From DQWO01 sp964478545 (GTDB lineage Bacteria; Desulfobacterota; Anaeroferrophillalia; Anaeroferrophillales; Anaeroferrophillaceae): a stretch of 64,000 bases of DNA. Location of the stretch: NCBI GenBank assembly GCA_964478545.1, contig CAYZIS010000002.1:105541-169540 (forward strand). The letters run 5' to 3'. Made by a program: the position numbers and the translations under genes. Of the stretch, positions 43,852-53,440 are shown piece by piece (position 1 is the stretch's first letter; every line of letters starts with the position of its first letter). Under the pieces are notes generated by a model that saw only the letters and a program-made list of their open reading frames with translations, made no database searches and was not told the DNA's origin.

Positions 43852-44430
43852 CTAGAATGTCCGGCGAATATATTGGCAATAGATGGCGGCAGCCGGGTTA
43901 TGCCCCAGGACGCGATCCTTGGCGATTAGGGTGGTAACCGGTGCCTGGGAAAACTTTGTAAACAGGGCATCGTGCCCGACGCAGAGGCCACAGATGATAT
44001 TGAATTCACATCCCATGCGGTTGAGTATATCGGCCTGGCCGGCAGGGTTGCACATGTATTCCTCCCGGTCGTCCTTGATCTGTTCGAGCTGGAAATCCTT
44101 TTTATTGATAGCGCAGTTTTTACAGCAGATTGAGTAAACTTCGAAATCCTTGCTCAGGATTTTGTCTATAGCAGCGGCTTCCTCGGCCAGGCCGATACAA
44201 AACGCCAGACCTAGTTTTGTGTACCCCATTTCTTTCGCAAAGAGAATAACTTCGCGCAAACGTGGCTCTTTGCAGTAATGGCGTCCTTCAATGGCGGTCG
44301 CGGCGCGATGCAGCCGGATCGTCTCCTGATCGTTATAGAGTTTCGTGGTTTCATCCCGCAGACCGAAACAATCAATTCCTTCCCGGCAGACCTTTTTCTC
44401 GCAGCGAGCACAACGGGGTTCTTTTTTCAT
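43852..44430 (-). CDS. DUF1847 Cys-rich metal-binding-type protein
   Basis: 192 residues with about 13 Cys. An N-terminal zinc-ribbon-like motif (CARCEKKVCREGIDC) is followed by conserved pairs in LAFCIGLAEEA, SICCKNCAINK, YMCNPAGQAD and ICGLCVGHDALF. This is the DUF1847 pattern, described as putative metal-binding proteins of anaerobes. No signal peptide. Its function is unknown; iron or corrinoid chemistry is only suggested by its neighbours. It is divergent from the TonB receptor gene at 44773, sharing the 342-base control region with a large dyad. Confidence 0.78.
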   Translation of the reverse strand: MKKEPRCARCEKKVCREGIDCFGLRDETTKLYNDQETIRLHRAATAIEGRHYCKEPRLREVILFAKEMGYTKLGLAFCIGLAEEAAAIDKILSKDFEVYSICCKNCAINKKDFQLEQIKDDREEYMCNPAGQADILNRMGCEFNIICGLCVGHDALFTKFSQAPVTTLIAKDRVLGHNPAAAIYCQYIRRTF

Positions 44431-44530
44431 TGAATACCTTCTATTTTTAGTCTTGCAGTTAAAAAATAATTGCTATTCTACAATTATACCCACAAAGAGA
44501 CAAGGACTTTTCTTGCATTATGGGTGTTTT

Positions 44531-44590
44531 CTTCTTGACATTGTTGGCTGAAAATGTTTATTTCAGCTCCATAGATTACATGTCAAGAAG
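44531..44590. promoter_or_regulatory. large nested dyad in the divergent control region
   Basis: cttcttgacat (44531-44541) is exactly mirrored by atgtcaagaag (44580-44590). Inside, gctgaaa (44547-44553) pairs with tttcagc (44561-44567). The left arm contains a perfect -35 box TTGACA (44535-44540), with only a weak -10 at 17-18 bases. It may be a repressor operator over a promoter for the uptake operon, or a structured leader RNA. Confidence 0.5.
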
Positions 44591-44654
44591 GCATGAGTTA
44601 AAGTCATATCGTAATGGTCGATAAGTAATCCGGCCTGATTATCCCGCAGAAATA

Positions 44655-44712
44655 AAAAACCACGAAGGTTCTAACCGGCTGTAAGGTGTTAGTTCCTGGC
44701 GTGGTTTTTTTA
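44655..44712 (+). terminator. leader terminator before the TonB receptor gene
   Basis: A long stem with small internal loops: aaaccacg pairs with cgtggttt, agg with cct, and ctaac with gttag, closing a 12-base loop. Seven T follow. It lies 60 bases before the receptor start and after the dyad, so it may act as an attenuator. No cobalamin box is present. Confidence 0.65.
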
Positions 44713-44772
44713 TGCCCGCCTCCTGGAAATTCCGGACTTTCCCTGATCAGCCTCCTTTTTTGGAGGTTCACT

Positions 44773-46995
44773 ATGAGCAGAAGAATTCTTTTTTATCTTG
44801 TCATTGTGCTGGTTGTTGGTATGGCCGCCAATCTAACTGCCGGCGAAACGGATACTGATTCATCTCAACCAATGACCATGGCAACGATTACGGTCAGAGA
44901 AAAATTGATCTCGCCCACCAAACAAGAAGGGGATTTGCTGCACACTGGCAGCAAGGTAACCACTGCGGGTATCAAGCTGGCCGGAAGCGGCGGTTTGAAC
45001 AGCGTTTTCAAGGCTCTTGACCTGTTGCCGGGCATCAATACTGAACTACAGGACCCCTTTGGGATCTCTGGCAAAGATGTGCGAATTCGTGGGATCAAGA
45101 GCATGTTTGCCGGCATGTCGGTTGAGGGGCTGCCTAATTACGGCATCATGCCTGTCGGGCCCCGGGATGATATTTACGATATGGAAAACCTGGAGTCAAT
45201 CGGGCTTTACAAGGGATCAACACCCTTGAGCCTGGGAACCGGATCCGGGAACCGCGGTGGAACTATCGCTTTAACCTACCGGCGGCCAGATGAAGCATTT
45301 AAGCTGGATTTCCACCAGCAGGTTGGTGGTGATAATGCCCATCGCAGCTATATCCGCCTCGATTCCGGCCTTTTGCCGACCGGAACCAGCTTTTTTGCTT
45401 CTTATTCCTATGCGGAAGCGGACAAATGGAAAGGCAGTGGTGATCTCGGCCCCCGTGATCATGTGACCGTCGGTATCTCCCAGCCCCTGGGAAAGTACTG
45501 CAGCCTGGAATTATTCTATAACTACAATGATGTCGAACGACATGATTTCAAACCCCTGACTTACGCCGAAGCGGACCAGATTAACGATAGCTACCGGCAT
45601 GATTACAACAGCAGTCTTACCGGTAATGGCGCTGCTGATGCCAACTACTATGACTATCATCGAGGTGATTACCAGAACAATGAACTGGTGACCATCCTGA
45701 GCTTTAAGCCCAATTCCAGCCACTCGCTGACCTTTAAACCCTACTACAGCGGGGAAGACGGCAAGACTCTGGATGGCAAGGCTGATAAGGTAAGGGATCT
45801 GGAGCGCTATGGGATTACGACGGAATACCTGGGACAGTTCGGCGATTTCAGTTTCACCACCGGCTACTGGTATGAATCCCATGACCTGAAAAAATATGTC
45901 AGGGCTAATGCTATAACCCCAACCGGACGCGTGTACGCGGGCTGGAAGTACCTGAGTGAAAATCATGGAAATGGTGATATTCACAGTCCTTATCTGCAGA
46001 TTGGCCGCCAGTTCAGTAAATTCAGCTGCCAGGCAGGGATGAAATATTTTTCATACGCGGAACCGGCCAGCACCGCTTACCGTGGCAGTGCTGCCGCCGG
46101 GACCCCTTATTCCTATGAGGATGCCCTTGATCACAATCTGGGGGAAGATGCCGCTCTCAGTCTTGATGAAATGACCTATGACGAATGGCTGCCCAGCCTG
46201 GCTCTTGGCTACCAGTTGAGTTCCAAGCTGGAACTGTATGCCAATTATGGTCGCAACTACATGCGTCCCTATGCCTATGTCCCGGTCGCCAATATTTATA
46301 CCGCCAACCGGGCCAGTTTCCAGGCGGCCGGCATGACGTTGCAGACTATCTTTGATGAATGGAAGATGGAGACTTCCGACAATATCGATGTCGGGGCCCG
46401 CTATTACGGCGACTGGTTTGAAATTCATCCCACGATTTTTTTTGCCCGGCATCATGATCTGCTGGCCCTTGCCTATGATCCGTTGGTGGGAGTTAATTAC
46501 CAACAGAATGTCGGTGACGCCACCGCTATTGGCACCGAACTGGAGATTAATCTTTATCCCACGGACAACCTGTTGATCTTTATTAATCCAAGCTATACCC
46601 GGATGTGTTTTGACGATGACCTGGAGCGGGGAGGGACCACCGTGGATATCGAAGGGAACCAGCTGCCGGATACACCCGAGCTGTTGTTTAAAACCGGTCT
46701 GGTATATACCCTGGGAAATCTGGAAATCGCCCCGACGTTCAAATATGTGGGGCGGCGTTATGGTGATCCCCAGAACGACCAGTCCATTTCTCCCCATGGA
46801 ATTGTCGATATGGCATTACGCTATACTAAAAATGAAATTTTTTCCCTGAAAGAGGCGACCATCGGGTTGACCATCAGCAATCTTTTTGATCAAAAATATG
46901 TCGGCAGTATTTCCGCGGAGGATGATGGCAGCGGCAACGCCTATTATGCTGGTGCTCCCTTTACCGCCGTTTTCAGCCTCAGTGCCGCATTTTAG
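44773..46995 (+). CDS. TonB-dependent receptor, ligand unknown
   Basis: 740 residues. Signal peptide ending near LTAGE; TonB-box-like MATITVRE; plug with VFKALDLLPGI, KDVRIRGIKSMFAGM and LESIGLYKGSTPLSLGTGSGNRGG; barrel ending in Phe (SLSAAF). The plug differs from BtuB and resembles receptors for iron chelates. GGAGG (44762-44766) precedes the ATG at 44773; frames extending further upstream run into the terminator hairpin. It heads a co-directional operon with a binding protein, permease, ATPase and its own TonB system. Confidence 0.82.
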   Translation: MSRRILFYLVIVLVVGMAANLTAGETDTDSSQPMTMATITVREKLISPTKQEGDLLHTGSKVTTAGIKLAGSGGLNSVFKALDLLPGINTELQDPFGISGKDVRIRGIKSMFAGMSVEGLPNYGIMPVGPRDDIYDMENLESIGLYKGSTPLSLGTGSGNRGGTIALTYRRPDEAFKLDFHQQVGGDNAHRSYIRLDSGLLPTGTSFFASYSYAEADKWKGSGDLGPRDHVTVGISQPLGKYCSLELFYNYNDVERHDFKPLTYAEADQINDSYRHDYNSSLTGNGAADANYYDYHRGDYQNNELVTILSFKPNSSHSLTFKPYYSGEDGKTLDGKADKVRDLERYGITTEYLGQFGDFSFTTGYWYESHDLKKYVRANAITPTGRVYAGWKYLSENHGNGDIHSPYLQIGRQFSKFSCQAGMKYFSYAEPASTAYRGSAAAGTPYSYEDALDHNLGEDAALSLDEMTYDEWLPSLALGYQLSSKLELYANYGRNYMRPYAYVPVANIYTANRASFQAAGMTLQTIFDEWKMETSDNIDVGARYYGDWFEIHPTIFFARHHDLLALAYDPLVGVNYQQNVGDATAIGTELEINLYPTDNLLIFINPSYTRMCFDDDLERGGTTVDIEGNQLPDTPELLFKTGLVYTLGNLEIAPTFKYVGRRYGDPQNDQSISPHGIVDMALRYTKNEIFSLKEATIGLTISNLFDQKYVGSISAEDDGSGNAYYAGAPFTAVFSLSAAF

Positions 46996-47017
46996 GAGCA
47001 AGGAAGGGTTTGTCAGG

Positions 47018-48127
47018 ATGAATTACCAGCAAAAGTCCCATTATACGGTTTTTGTTCTCATCATTGTTATGGTTATAATTGGTATCGGTACGTGTCAGGC
47101 GCTGGAATCTCAGCGACAAGTTACTGATCTGGCCGGTCGCCGGGTTGTGGTTCCCCTGCGGATCGATCGGATCGTTGCCCTGGGGCCTGGGACCCTGCGG
47201 TTGGTTACCTACCTGCAGGCCGTTGACAAGGTCGTGGGCATAGAACAGGTGGAACAGCGTAATACCGCTTTTTTTCTGCTTCCCTACGCCGCCGTCATTG
47301 CCGGGCGGTTGAAAACCCTGCCGGTCGTTGCTCCCGGCGGTGCCGGAAAACTGCCGGATATGGAACAGCTCATGGCCTGTCGGCCCCAGCTTATCCTGTG
47401 TATCGGACTTGATGTTGCTCAGGTAGAGAACCTGCAGCAGAAGACCAGGATACCCGTTCTCTTCCTGAGCTATGGCGAACTTGGCGTCCTGCGTCAGGAA
47501 GCCACTGAATCTATCCGGCTGCTTGGTAATGTGCTGGGTAAAGAAGAACGGGCTGCCCGGTTGATTGATTTTATCGGCTCTGTGCGGCGGGATCTGCGAC
47601 AGCGGGTTCAATTTCTCCCGGGCGGTGTCCTTTCAACGGTCTATTTCGGCGGGATTGCCTATAAGGGTGGTCAGGGACTCACCAGCACCGAAGCCGGCTA
47701 TTTCCCCGGTCGGCTGGTACAGGCGCGTAATGTTGCTGACTTTACCAGGCGCAGTGGCCACCTGTTCATTGATCCGGAACAGTTGATGCTTTGGAATCCG
47801 GATATGATTTTTATCGATGCCAGCAGCTTGCCAATGATCATGGATGATTTTCAGCATAACCAGGTATTTTATCGCCTCCTGAAAGCAGTAAAATCAGGCA
47901 AGGTTTTCTCCCTCTTACCTTACAACCAGTATAATACCAATATTGAAATTGCCCTGGTCAACGCTTATTTCATCGGTCGACAGATTTTTCCCGATGTCTT
48001 TGCCGATTTCGATATGGTTGAAAAACGGCGGCAGATTTTCCGCCTTTTTCTTGGAAATCCCGGACCGGAACAACTGCCGGCTTATTCATCCTTATCATTT
48101 GCCGATGCCAGGCTGGCACAAAAGTGA
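47018..48127 (+). CDS. periplasmic substrate-binding protein (iron-chelate/corrinoid type)
   Basis: 369 residues. N-terminal hydrophobic segment ending near TCQALES, followed by QVTDLAGRRVVVPLRIDRIVALGP broken by the usual strand-turn pattern of the FepB/BtuF family: TDLAGR, RIVALGPG, ACRPQLILCIG, LLGNVLGKEERA. It delivers a chelate to the FecCD-type permease encoded next. The start is ATG 47018, 22 bases after the receptor stop, with AGGAAGGG upstream. Ligand not determinable from sequence. Confidence 0.83.
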   Translation: MNYQQKSHYTVFVLIIVMVIIGIGTCQALESQRQVTDLAGRRVVVPLRIDRIVALGPGTLRLVTYLQAVDKVVGIEQVEQRNTAFFLLPYAAVIAGRLKTLPVVAPGGAGKLPDMEQLMACRPQLILCIGLDVAQVENLQQKTRIPVLFLSYGELGVLRQEATESIRLLGNVLGKEERAARLIDFIGSVRRDLRQRVQFLPGGVLSTVYFGGIAYKGGQGLTSTEAGYFPGRLVQARNVADFTRRSGHLFIDPEQLMLWNPDMIFIDASSLPMIMDDFQHNQVFYRLLKAVKSGKVFSLLPYNQYNTNIEIALVNAYFIGRQIFPDVFADFDMVEKRRQIFRLFLGNPGPEQLPAYSSLSFADARLAQK

Positions 48128-48217
48128 TTTTCAACTATCCCGCGTTGGCCGGCATGTATTTGCAATAAAAGAATACAACAATTTATATGGCAGCAATGAT
48201 TCTGGAGACAAACAGGT

Positions 48218-49282
48218 ATGGGTGAAACTCTGGCCGGCCGCTACAGCGGCCATATCAGAAAGAAGAAATTGATCGGCCTGTTGTTGCTCGGGGTCCTGGC
48301 TGTTAGCCTGATTTTCTCCCTGGGGACAGGATCATATCCTCTGACTTTAGGGGATATGGTGGCGGTTCTGCAAGGTCATGGCGATGAGATGACCCGCCAT
48401 ATTCTCCTCAATATTCGCCTTACCCGTACCTGTTCAGGGCTGGCAGCCGGTGCCTGTCTGGGGATGGCTGGAACCATCATGCAAAATGTCATGAAAAACC
48501 CTCTTGCTTCACCCTTCACCCTGGGCGTTTCCCAGGGAGCTGCATTTGGTGCCGCATTTGCCATCATTATCCTTGGGGCCGGCAGTCTCCATCTCAGTGG
48601 TTCCGGGCCGGCGGTTATCGCTTCACCCTGGTTGATGGCTGCTGCTGCTTTTACAGGTTCTTTGGTTACGGTTTCTTTGCTGGTGCTTTTATCTTCGCTG
48701 CGGCAGATGACCCCTGAATCATTAATCTTGTCCGGAGTGGCCTTGAGCGCCTTCTTCGGGGCTGCAACCATGTTGCTGCAGTATTTTGCCTCCGATATTC
48801 AAGTGTCTGCCTCGGTTTTCTGGACCTTCGGCGACCTGGGCAAGGCCACTTGGCGGGAAATTATCATCATAATGGTGCTGATGATTGCCGCTCTGTTCTA
48901 TTTTTATGCCAATCGCTGGAATTATAATGCTTTGATTTGGGGAGATGAGGCTGCTTATAGCCTGGGGGTAAATGTTACAAAATTGCGTTTTTTCAGCCTA
49001 GTGGTTGCTGCCCTGATCTCTGCGGTGACCATTGCCTTTCTGGGTATTATCGGCTTCATTGGTTTAATGGCTCCCCATCTCATGCGGCTTCTTATCGGTC
49101 AGGACAACCGTTTCCTGTTACCCTATTCCGCACTTTCCGGTGCAGTGCTACTGGTCATATCTGATGTCCTGGCCCGGCGTCTGATTGCTCCGGTCGTACT
49201 GCCGGTGGGTATCCTGACTTCTTTTGCCGGAGTTCCCCTGTTTCTTTATCTGCTGGTGTGTAAGCGGGGGATTGGCCGATGA
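48218..49282 (+). CDS. FecCD/BtuC-family ABC permease
   Basis: 354 residues with about ten membrane segments. Family landmarks are IRLTRTCSGLAAGACLGMAGTIMQ (here seen as RLTRT and GMAGTIMQNVMKNPLASPF), LGVSQGAAFGAA and the coupling region GIIGFIGLMAPHLMRLLIG. It transports iron chelates or corrinoids across the inner membrane. It overlaps the ATPase gene by four bases (ATGA). Confidence 0.92.
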   Translation: MGETLAGRYSGHIRKKKLIGLLLLGVLAVSLIFSLGTGSYPLTLGDMVAVLQGHGDEMTRHILLNIRLTRTCSGLAAGACLGMAGTIMQNVMKNPLASPFTLGVSQGAAFGAAFAIIILGAGSLHLSGSGPAVIASPWLMAAAAFTGSLVTVSLLVLLSSLRQMTPESLILSGVALSAFFGAATMLLQYFASDIQVSASVFWTFGDLGKATWREIIIIMVLMIAALFYFYANRWNYNALIWGDEAAYSLGVNVTKLRFFSLVVAALISAVTIAFLGIIGFIGLMAPHLMRLLIGQDNRFLLPYSALSGAVLLVISDVLARRLIAPVVLPVGILTSFAGVPLFLYLLVCKRGIGR

Positions 49283-50061
49283 TGCTCAAGGTCAGCAATC
49301 TTAGTTTTGCCTATGGTTCACAACCAGTTCTCAGGGATATTGACTTCAGCCTGGCCCCGGGTACCCTGGCCGTGGTTTTGGGAACCAACGGTTCAGGTAA
49401 ATCCACCCTGCTGAAAAATATTAATCGCCTGATTAAACCAGATAATGGTGTCGTAACTGTCGACGGGATTGATGTGGCGACCATGAATCGCCATGAAATT
49501 GCCCGACAAATGGGTTATATGCCTCAAAAATCAAACGGGGTTCAATGTAGTGTTTTTGAGGCGGTACTGCTGGGGCGCAAAGCCCGTTTGCGCTGGGATG
49601 TCAGTCGGGATGATCTGCTGGCTGTGGAGCGCATTCTTGGCATGATTGGGTTGGAAACACTGGCTATGCGCCAGACAACGGAACTTAGTGGCGGTGAGCT
49701 GCAGAAAGTGGTAATTGCCCGGGCATTGGCACAGGAACCCAAAGTTTTGCTACTGGATGAACCTATTAATCATCTGGATATGTGCTCTCAGCTGGAAGTG
49801 ATGAAACTGCTGCAAACTATTACCGAAACCCTGTCGCTGGTTTCGCTTGTGGTTACCCATGATCTCAACAGTGCCATGCGTTTTGCCCATCAGTTTATTT
49901 TCTTGCACGGCGGCAGGATTTTTGCTGCCGGCGGGCAGGAAATTATGACTGCGGAGGTTATTAAGGCAGTTTTTCATTTGGACGCGGTGGTTGAAAAAGT
50001 GGCTGATGTTCCGGTCGTGGTTCCTTTAATCAGTGCTGATCCGAAAACTACCGTTTCCTGA
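49279..50061 (+). CDS. ABC transporter ATPase (FecE/BtuD type)
   Basis: 260 residues. Walker A GTNGSGKST, Q-loop MPQKSN, signature LSGGELQK, Walker B VLLLDEP and the switch His in VVTHDLNSAM are all present. It powers the FecCD-type permease with which its start overlaps. A 165-base gap separates it from the energising genes that follow. Confidence 0.93.
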   Translation: MMLKVSNLSFAYGSQPVLRDIDFSLAPGTLAVVLGTNGSGKSTLLKNINRLIKPDNGVVTVDGIDVATMNRHEIARQMGYMPQKSNGVQCSVFEAVLLGRKARLRWDVSRDDLLAVERILGMIGLETLAMRQTTELSGGELQKVVIARALAQEPKVLLLDEPINHLDMCSQLEVMKLLQTITETLSLVSLVVTHDLNSAMRFAHQFIFLHGGRIFAAGGQEIMTAEVIKAVFHLDAVVEKVADVPVVVPLISADPKTTVS

Positions 50062-50226
50062 TCAATACTTTCTGATATTAGCAATTTTGACGCTTCATTT
50101 GCCGGAATAAACAATGGTATCACATGATGGTCTGCTAGACCGGGAAAAATTGACTTTTGGCCGGTTTTTATATAGTTATGAGTTGAACATTTCAGCAGAC
50201 TTTTTTGATATTCACGAGGTTTTTAT

Positions 50227-50997
50227 ATGAGCGTTAAAGGCTTAACCATCGGCGGATTGCTGCTTTTATGCTTGTTCTTGCCGGTTTCATTGTTGGCAGT
50301 GGAGACACCGGTGTCAATGGTGACCGAAACCGTCAACCAAACTCTGAAAATCCAGCAGCAGACTCAAAAAGCTGTAGATACCTGGGGGCGGCAAAGCCAG
50401 GAGATGATCAATCGCTTGCAGAATCTTAAAATGCAGGAGGATTTGCTTCGCTACCGGCAGAAAAAATTGCAGCGCTACATAGCTGAACGTCAATCAAAAA
50501 TTGCCGGACTTGAAAAAGGGATTGCTGAGCAGCAGGTAATTGCCCGGGAACTGGAACCATTTCTTGACCAAACCATTGAACAGGCAAGGATATCTTTTCG
50601 GCAGGGACTACCGTTTCTGCAGGTGGAGCGGCGGCAACGTTTTGCGGAGCTTGAATCATTCTTGAGCTCCTATGAAGCGTCTCTGGCGGAAAAATTGCGC
50701 CGGGTATTGGAAATGCTGCAGATCGAAGCCCAGTACGGTCACCATGTAGAGGCTTATGACCGGGTACTGGAACTCTCAGGGGTTAAAACGACGGTCAATG
50801 TTCTGCGAGTGGGGAGTATAGGTCTTTACTACCTGACCCTGGATGGTAAAGATGCCGGCTGGTTTAATCCTGAAGCAGGAAAGTGGGAAACTTTACCTGG
50901 CCGTTTCCTGGAGCCGATCAAAGAAGGGCTGAGAATGGCCATGAAACAACGGGCAATAGACTTGGTCAAGCTGCCGGCGGGTAAAAGGGGATGGTAA
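50227..50997 (+). CDS. DUF3450 periplasmic coiled-coil protein of a TonB system
   Basis: 256 residues. Signal peptide ending SLLAVE, then a long coiled coil (about 30-140) with many Gln and Lys, and a small C-terminal domain with LRVGSIGLYYLTLDGKDAGW in which YYL and DGKDAGWFN are recognisable. This is the DUF3450 family, found directly before TtpC/ExbB2/ExbD2/TonB2 genes in marine proteobacteria. It is thought to assist energy transfer to outer membrane receptors; the mechanism is unknown. The TAA stop overlaps the start of the next gene. Confidence 0.85.
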   Translation: MSVKGLTIGGLLLLCLFLPVSLLAVETPVSMVTETVNQTLKIQQQTQKAVDTWGRQSQEMINRLQNLKMQEDLLRYRQKKLQRYIAERQSKIAGLEKGIAEQQVIARELEPFLDQTIEQARISFRQGLPFLQVERRQRFAELESFLSSYEASLAEKLRRVLEMLQIEAQYGHHVEAYDRVLELSGVKTTVNVLRVGSIGLYYLTLDGKDAGWFNPEAGKWETLPGRFLEPIKEGLRMAMKQRAIDLVKLPAGKRGW

Positions 50998-52403
50998 TGA
51001 AAACTTTTTGTTATTGTGCTCTGATATTTCTATTATTGCCGCTTGCCTCCGGCTTGGCTGCGGATTCCTCTTTCGATCAGGTTGCCCAGAAACTGAGAGC
51101 TGAATATGCACAGGCTAAAATAGACCAACAGCAGCAGTTTCGGCGACTGGCGGCAGAAAAAAAAGCCCTGCAGCAGCAGCTTGATGAGCGTGAAAAGGCA
51201 ATTGCCGGCTTGGAAAGGGAAAATAATTCCCTGGAATCCAGTCTTGAAGCATATGCCGAGCAGGAAAAAAAGCTGGAGATCCGCCAGCAGGTGGTGATTG
51301 CAGAGATGAATGAACTGGATGGCACGGTTCGCATTGGTATCCGGGATTTAAAGGCCATCCTGGAAAGATCATTGGTTTCCGGGATGCATCCTGGAAGATT
51401 ACGTCCTTTTGATGAAATGCTGGCACAAAAAGGATTGCCCAGCATGACCGGGATTCGGCAGCTGGTGGAAAACAGTTTTGCTGAGATTAAGGCAGGGGCT
51501 GAGATTGTCAAAAAACATGGACAGTTTGTGGCCCTTGATGGTCGGATGACTTCCGGTGATATTTTTTACCTGGGGGCTTTGACCGCCATTTATCGCCAGG
51601 ATGATAACCGGGAAATTGGCTATGCGGTTTACGGCAAGGAAAATGATGCCCTGCTGGTTGTGTCCCGGGCTCCATGGTTGATTGGCCGTTGCCTGAAAAA
51701 ATATCTTGATGGATCCAGTAATGAAGTGTACCTGGATTTTTCCGGCGGTGCCACCGTTCGCCAACTGGCCCTGCGGCCCACGGCTTGGGAACGGCTGCGA
51801 TCTGGCGGCGTGTTGGTCTGGCCTATTTTACTGATCGGAGTGATAGCTTTTCTGGTCAGTCTTGAACGGTTTTTCTTTCTCCGCCGGGTCAAGAGTAATA
51901 CCGATACGGTGATGGTGGAAGTTATTGGGTTGCTGGCCGCCGGTCGCTGGCAGGCATGCCTGGATCTTTTGGAAAATAAACATAGTCCGGTTTATAACGT
52001 CCTGGCAGCCGGATTGAAGTTTCGGCTGGCCAGCCGGGAAGTTTTGGAAAATGTTCTCGAAGAGGCGATTATGAAAGAGTTGCCGCGCCTGGAAAAATAT
52101 CTACCCACTCTGCAGGTACTGGCTGCCGTGGCTCCGTTGCTGGGATTGCTGGGGACGGTTACCGGGATGATTAATACTTTCCAGGTAATTACTATATTTG
52201 GGACCGGTGATCCAAAATTGATGTCGGGAGGAATATCTGAAGCCTTGGTGACTACCATGCTGGGCCTGATGGTGGCTATACCCATCATTCTCCTGCATGC
52301 CTATTTCAGCCGTAAAGTTGATTCGGTTATCGGGGATATGGAAGAAAAAGCAGTCGGCCTGACCGTGGCTTTGGTGAACAAGGAATTATCAGAAGAATCA
52401 TGA
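50997..52403 (+). CDS. long ExbB/TolQ-family protein with periplasmic N-terminal domain (TtpC-like)
   Basis: 468 residues. Signal peptide (ends GLAAD), a coiled coil at about 30-110, a periplasmic domain, then three membrane segments of the MotA/TolQ/ExbB type with the pore helix PTLQVLAAVAPLLGLLGTVTGM (recognisable by LAAVAPLLGLLGTVTGMI). It corresponds to TtpC of TonB2 systems. Start at 50997: AAAGGGG is six bases away, while ATG 50991 would have no spacing. Overlaps the next gene by four bases. Confidence 0.88.
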   Translation: MKTFCYCALIFLLLPLASGLAADSSFDQVAQKLRAEYAQAKIDQQQQFRRLAAEKKALQQQLDEREKAIAGLERENNSLESSLEAYAEQEKKLEIRQQVVIAEMNELDGTVRIGIRDLKAILERSLVSGMHPGRLRPFDEMLAQKGLPSMTGIRQLVENSFAEIKAGAEIVKKHGQFVALDGRMTSGDIFYLGALTAIYRQDDNREIGYAVYGKENDALLVVSRAPWLIGRCLKKYLDGSSNEVYLDFSGGATVRQLALRPTAWERLRSGGVLVWPILLIGVIAFLVSLERFFFLRRVKSNTDTVMVEVIGLLAAGRWQACLDLLENKHSPVYNVLAAGLKFRLASREVLENVLEEAIMKELPRLEKYLPTLQVLAAVAPLLGLLGTVTGMINTFQVITIFGTGDPKLMSGGISEALVTTMLGLMVAIPIILLHAYFSRKVDSVIGDMEEKAVGLTVALVNKELSEES

Positions 52404-53020
52404 GCGGATTTTTATTTCCCATCCTTGAATATTGCCGGAGTGGCGGCCTGATGATGGTGCCGATTATTGCGGTTTCACTGGTCATGTGGAGCTTGATTCT
52501 GATTAAACTCCAGGAAATCCATGAGATTAATCGGAATGATGTGGAAATTTTGGAGACCGTATCCCGGGTGCGGAATGGTGTTGGCTTGCAAACAACCGGT
52601 ACCCCTCTCAGTCACGTGGTTTTTCACTTCATGGAACAGATAACCGGCGACAGACAACTTAATCAGGACCTGCTTATCTCCCTGGTGAACAGGGAAACCA
52701 GCCGGCTTTCAAAAAATATCAATATTATTTATGTGCTGGCCTCCATTGCTCCGCTGCTGGGATTGCTGGGAACCGTGGGTGGGATGATTACCACCTTTGA
52801 TGCCATTGCCATGTATGGAACCGGAAATGCCCGAGCCATGGCCCAGGGAATTTCAGCTGCCTTGATTACCACCCAGAGTGGTTTGTTTGTTTCTATCCCC
52901 GGTTTGTTTATGGCCAGTTTTCTCCATCGCCGCATCGGTAGGATTGCCCAGCAACTTGATGAATTCCGGGCGGCGATGATGAAAGAAATGAACCTGAATT
53001 TCCATCAGTCTATGGGGTAG
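52400..53020 (+). CDS. exbB: ExbB-family proton channel protein
   Basis: 206 residues with three membrane segments at about 15-35, 110-130 and 150-175. ASIAPLLGLLGTVGGMI and TTQSGLFVSIPGL are the family hallmarks. With ExbD it forms the proton channel that energises TonB. Start overlaps the TtpC-like gene (ATGA). Six bases separate it from exbD. Confidence 0.92.
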   Translation: MSGFLFPILEYCRSGGLMMVPIIAVSLVMWSLILIKLQEIHEINRNDVEILETVSRVRNGVGLQTTGTPLSHVVFHFMEQITGDRQLNQDLLISLVNRETSRLSKNINIIYVLASIAPLLGLLGTVGGMITTFDAIAMYGTGNARAMAQGISAALITTQSGLFVSIPGLFMASFLHRRIGRIAQQLDEFRAAMMKEMNLNFHQSMG

Positions 53021-53026
53021 GGTCAC

Positions 53027-53440
53027 ATGATTAATGTTAAAGCCAGATCGAGGCGTGAGCGGCAGAAAGCGGAAATCAACATGGCTCCCATGCTTGATAT
53101 GGTTTTCATTCTGCTGATATTTTTTCTGGTAACCACCAGCTTTGTCCGGGAATCAGGGGTTGAGGTGCAGCGACCGGTGGCAAAAAGTAGCATGATTGAA
53201 GAAACCAGCAGCCTGCAGATCGGCATTAACCGCAGTGGCCGGATTTATGCTGGTGGACGGCAGGTTGATGCCCGCAGTATCCGGGCAATTGTTGAGCGTT
53301 TCCTGGCGGAAAATCCTGACGGTAATGTCCTCATCGTCGCGGACCGGGAAACAAAAACCGGTTTAACGGTCAGAGTGCTGGACTTCTGTCGGCTGGCCGG
53401 AGCTGCCCGGGTGGCGGTGGCGGCCACCAGGGAGCCGTAA
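53027..53440 (+). CDS. exbD: ExbD-family protein
   Basis: 137 residues. One membrane segment (about 18-38) with the conserved proton-handling Asp in PMLDMVFILLIFF, then a periplasmic domain with VLIVADRETKTG. Partner of ExbB in the TonB motor. The stop abuts the tonB start with no gap. Confidence 0.92.
   Translation: MINVKARSRRERQKAEINMAPMLDMVFILLIFFLVTTSFVRESGVEVQRPVAKSSMIEETSSLQIGINRSGRIYAGGRQVDARSIRAIVERFLAENPDGNVLIVADRETKTGLTVRVLDFCRLAGAARVAVAATREP

Noticed and set aside
44655..44712. Second cobalamin riboswitch before the 44.8 kb receptor
   Set aside because: No B12 box and no GGGAA / GCTGTAA core; only a hairpin terminator.
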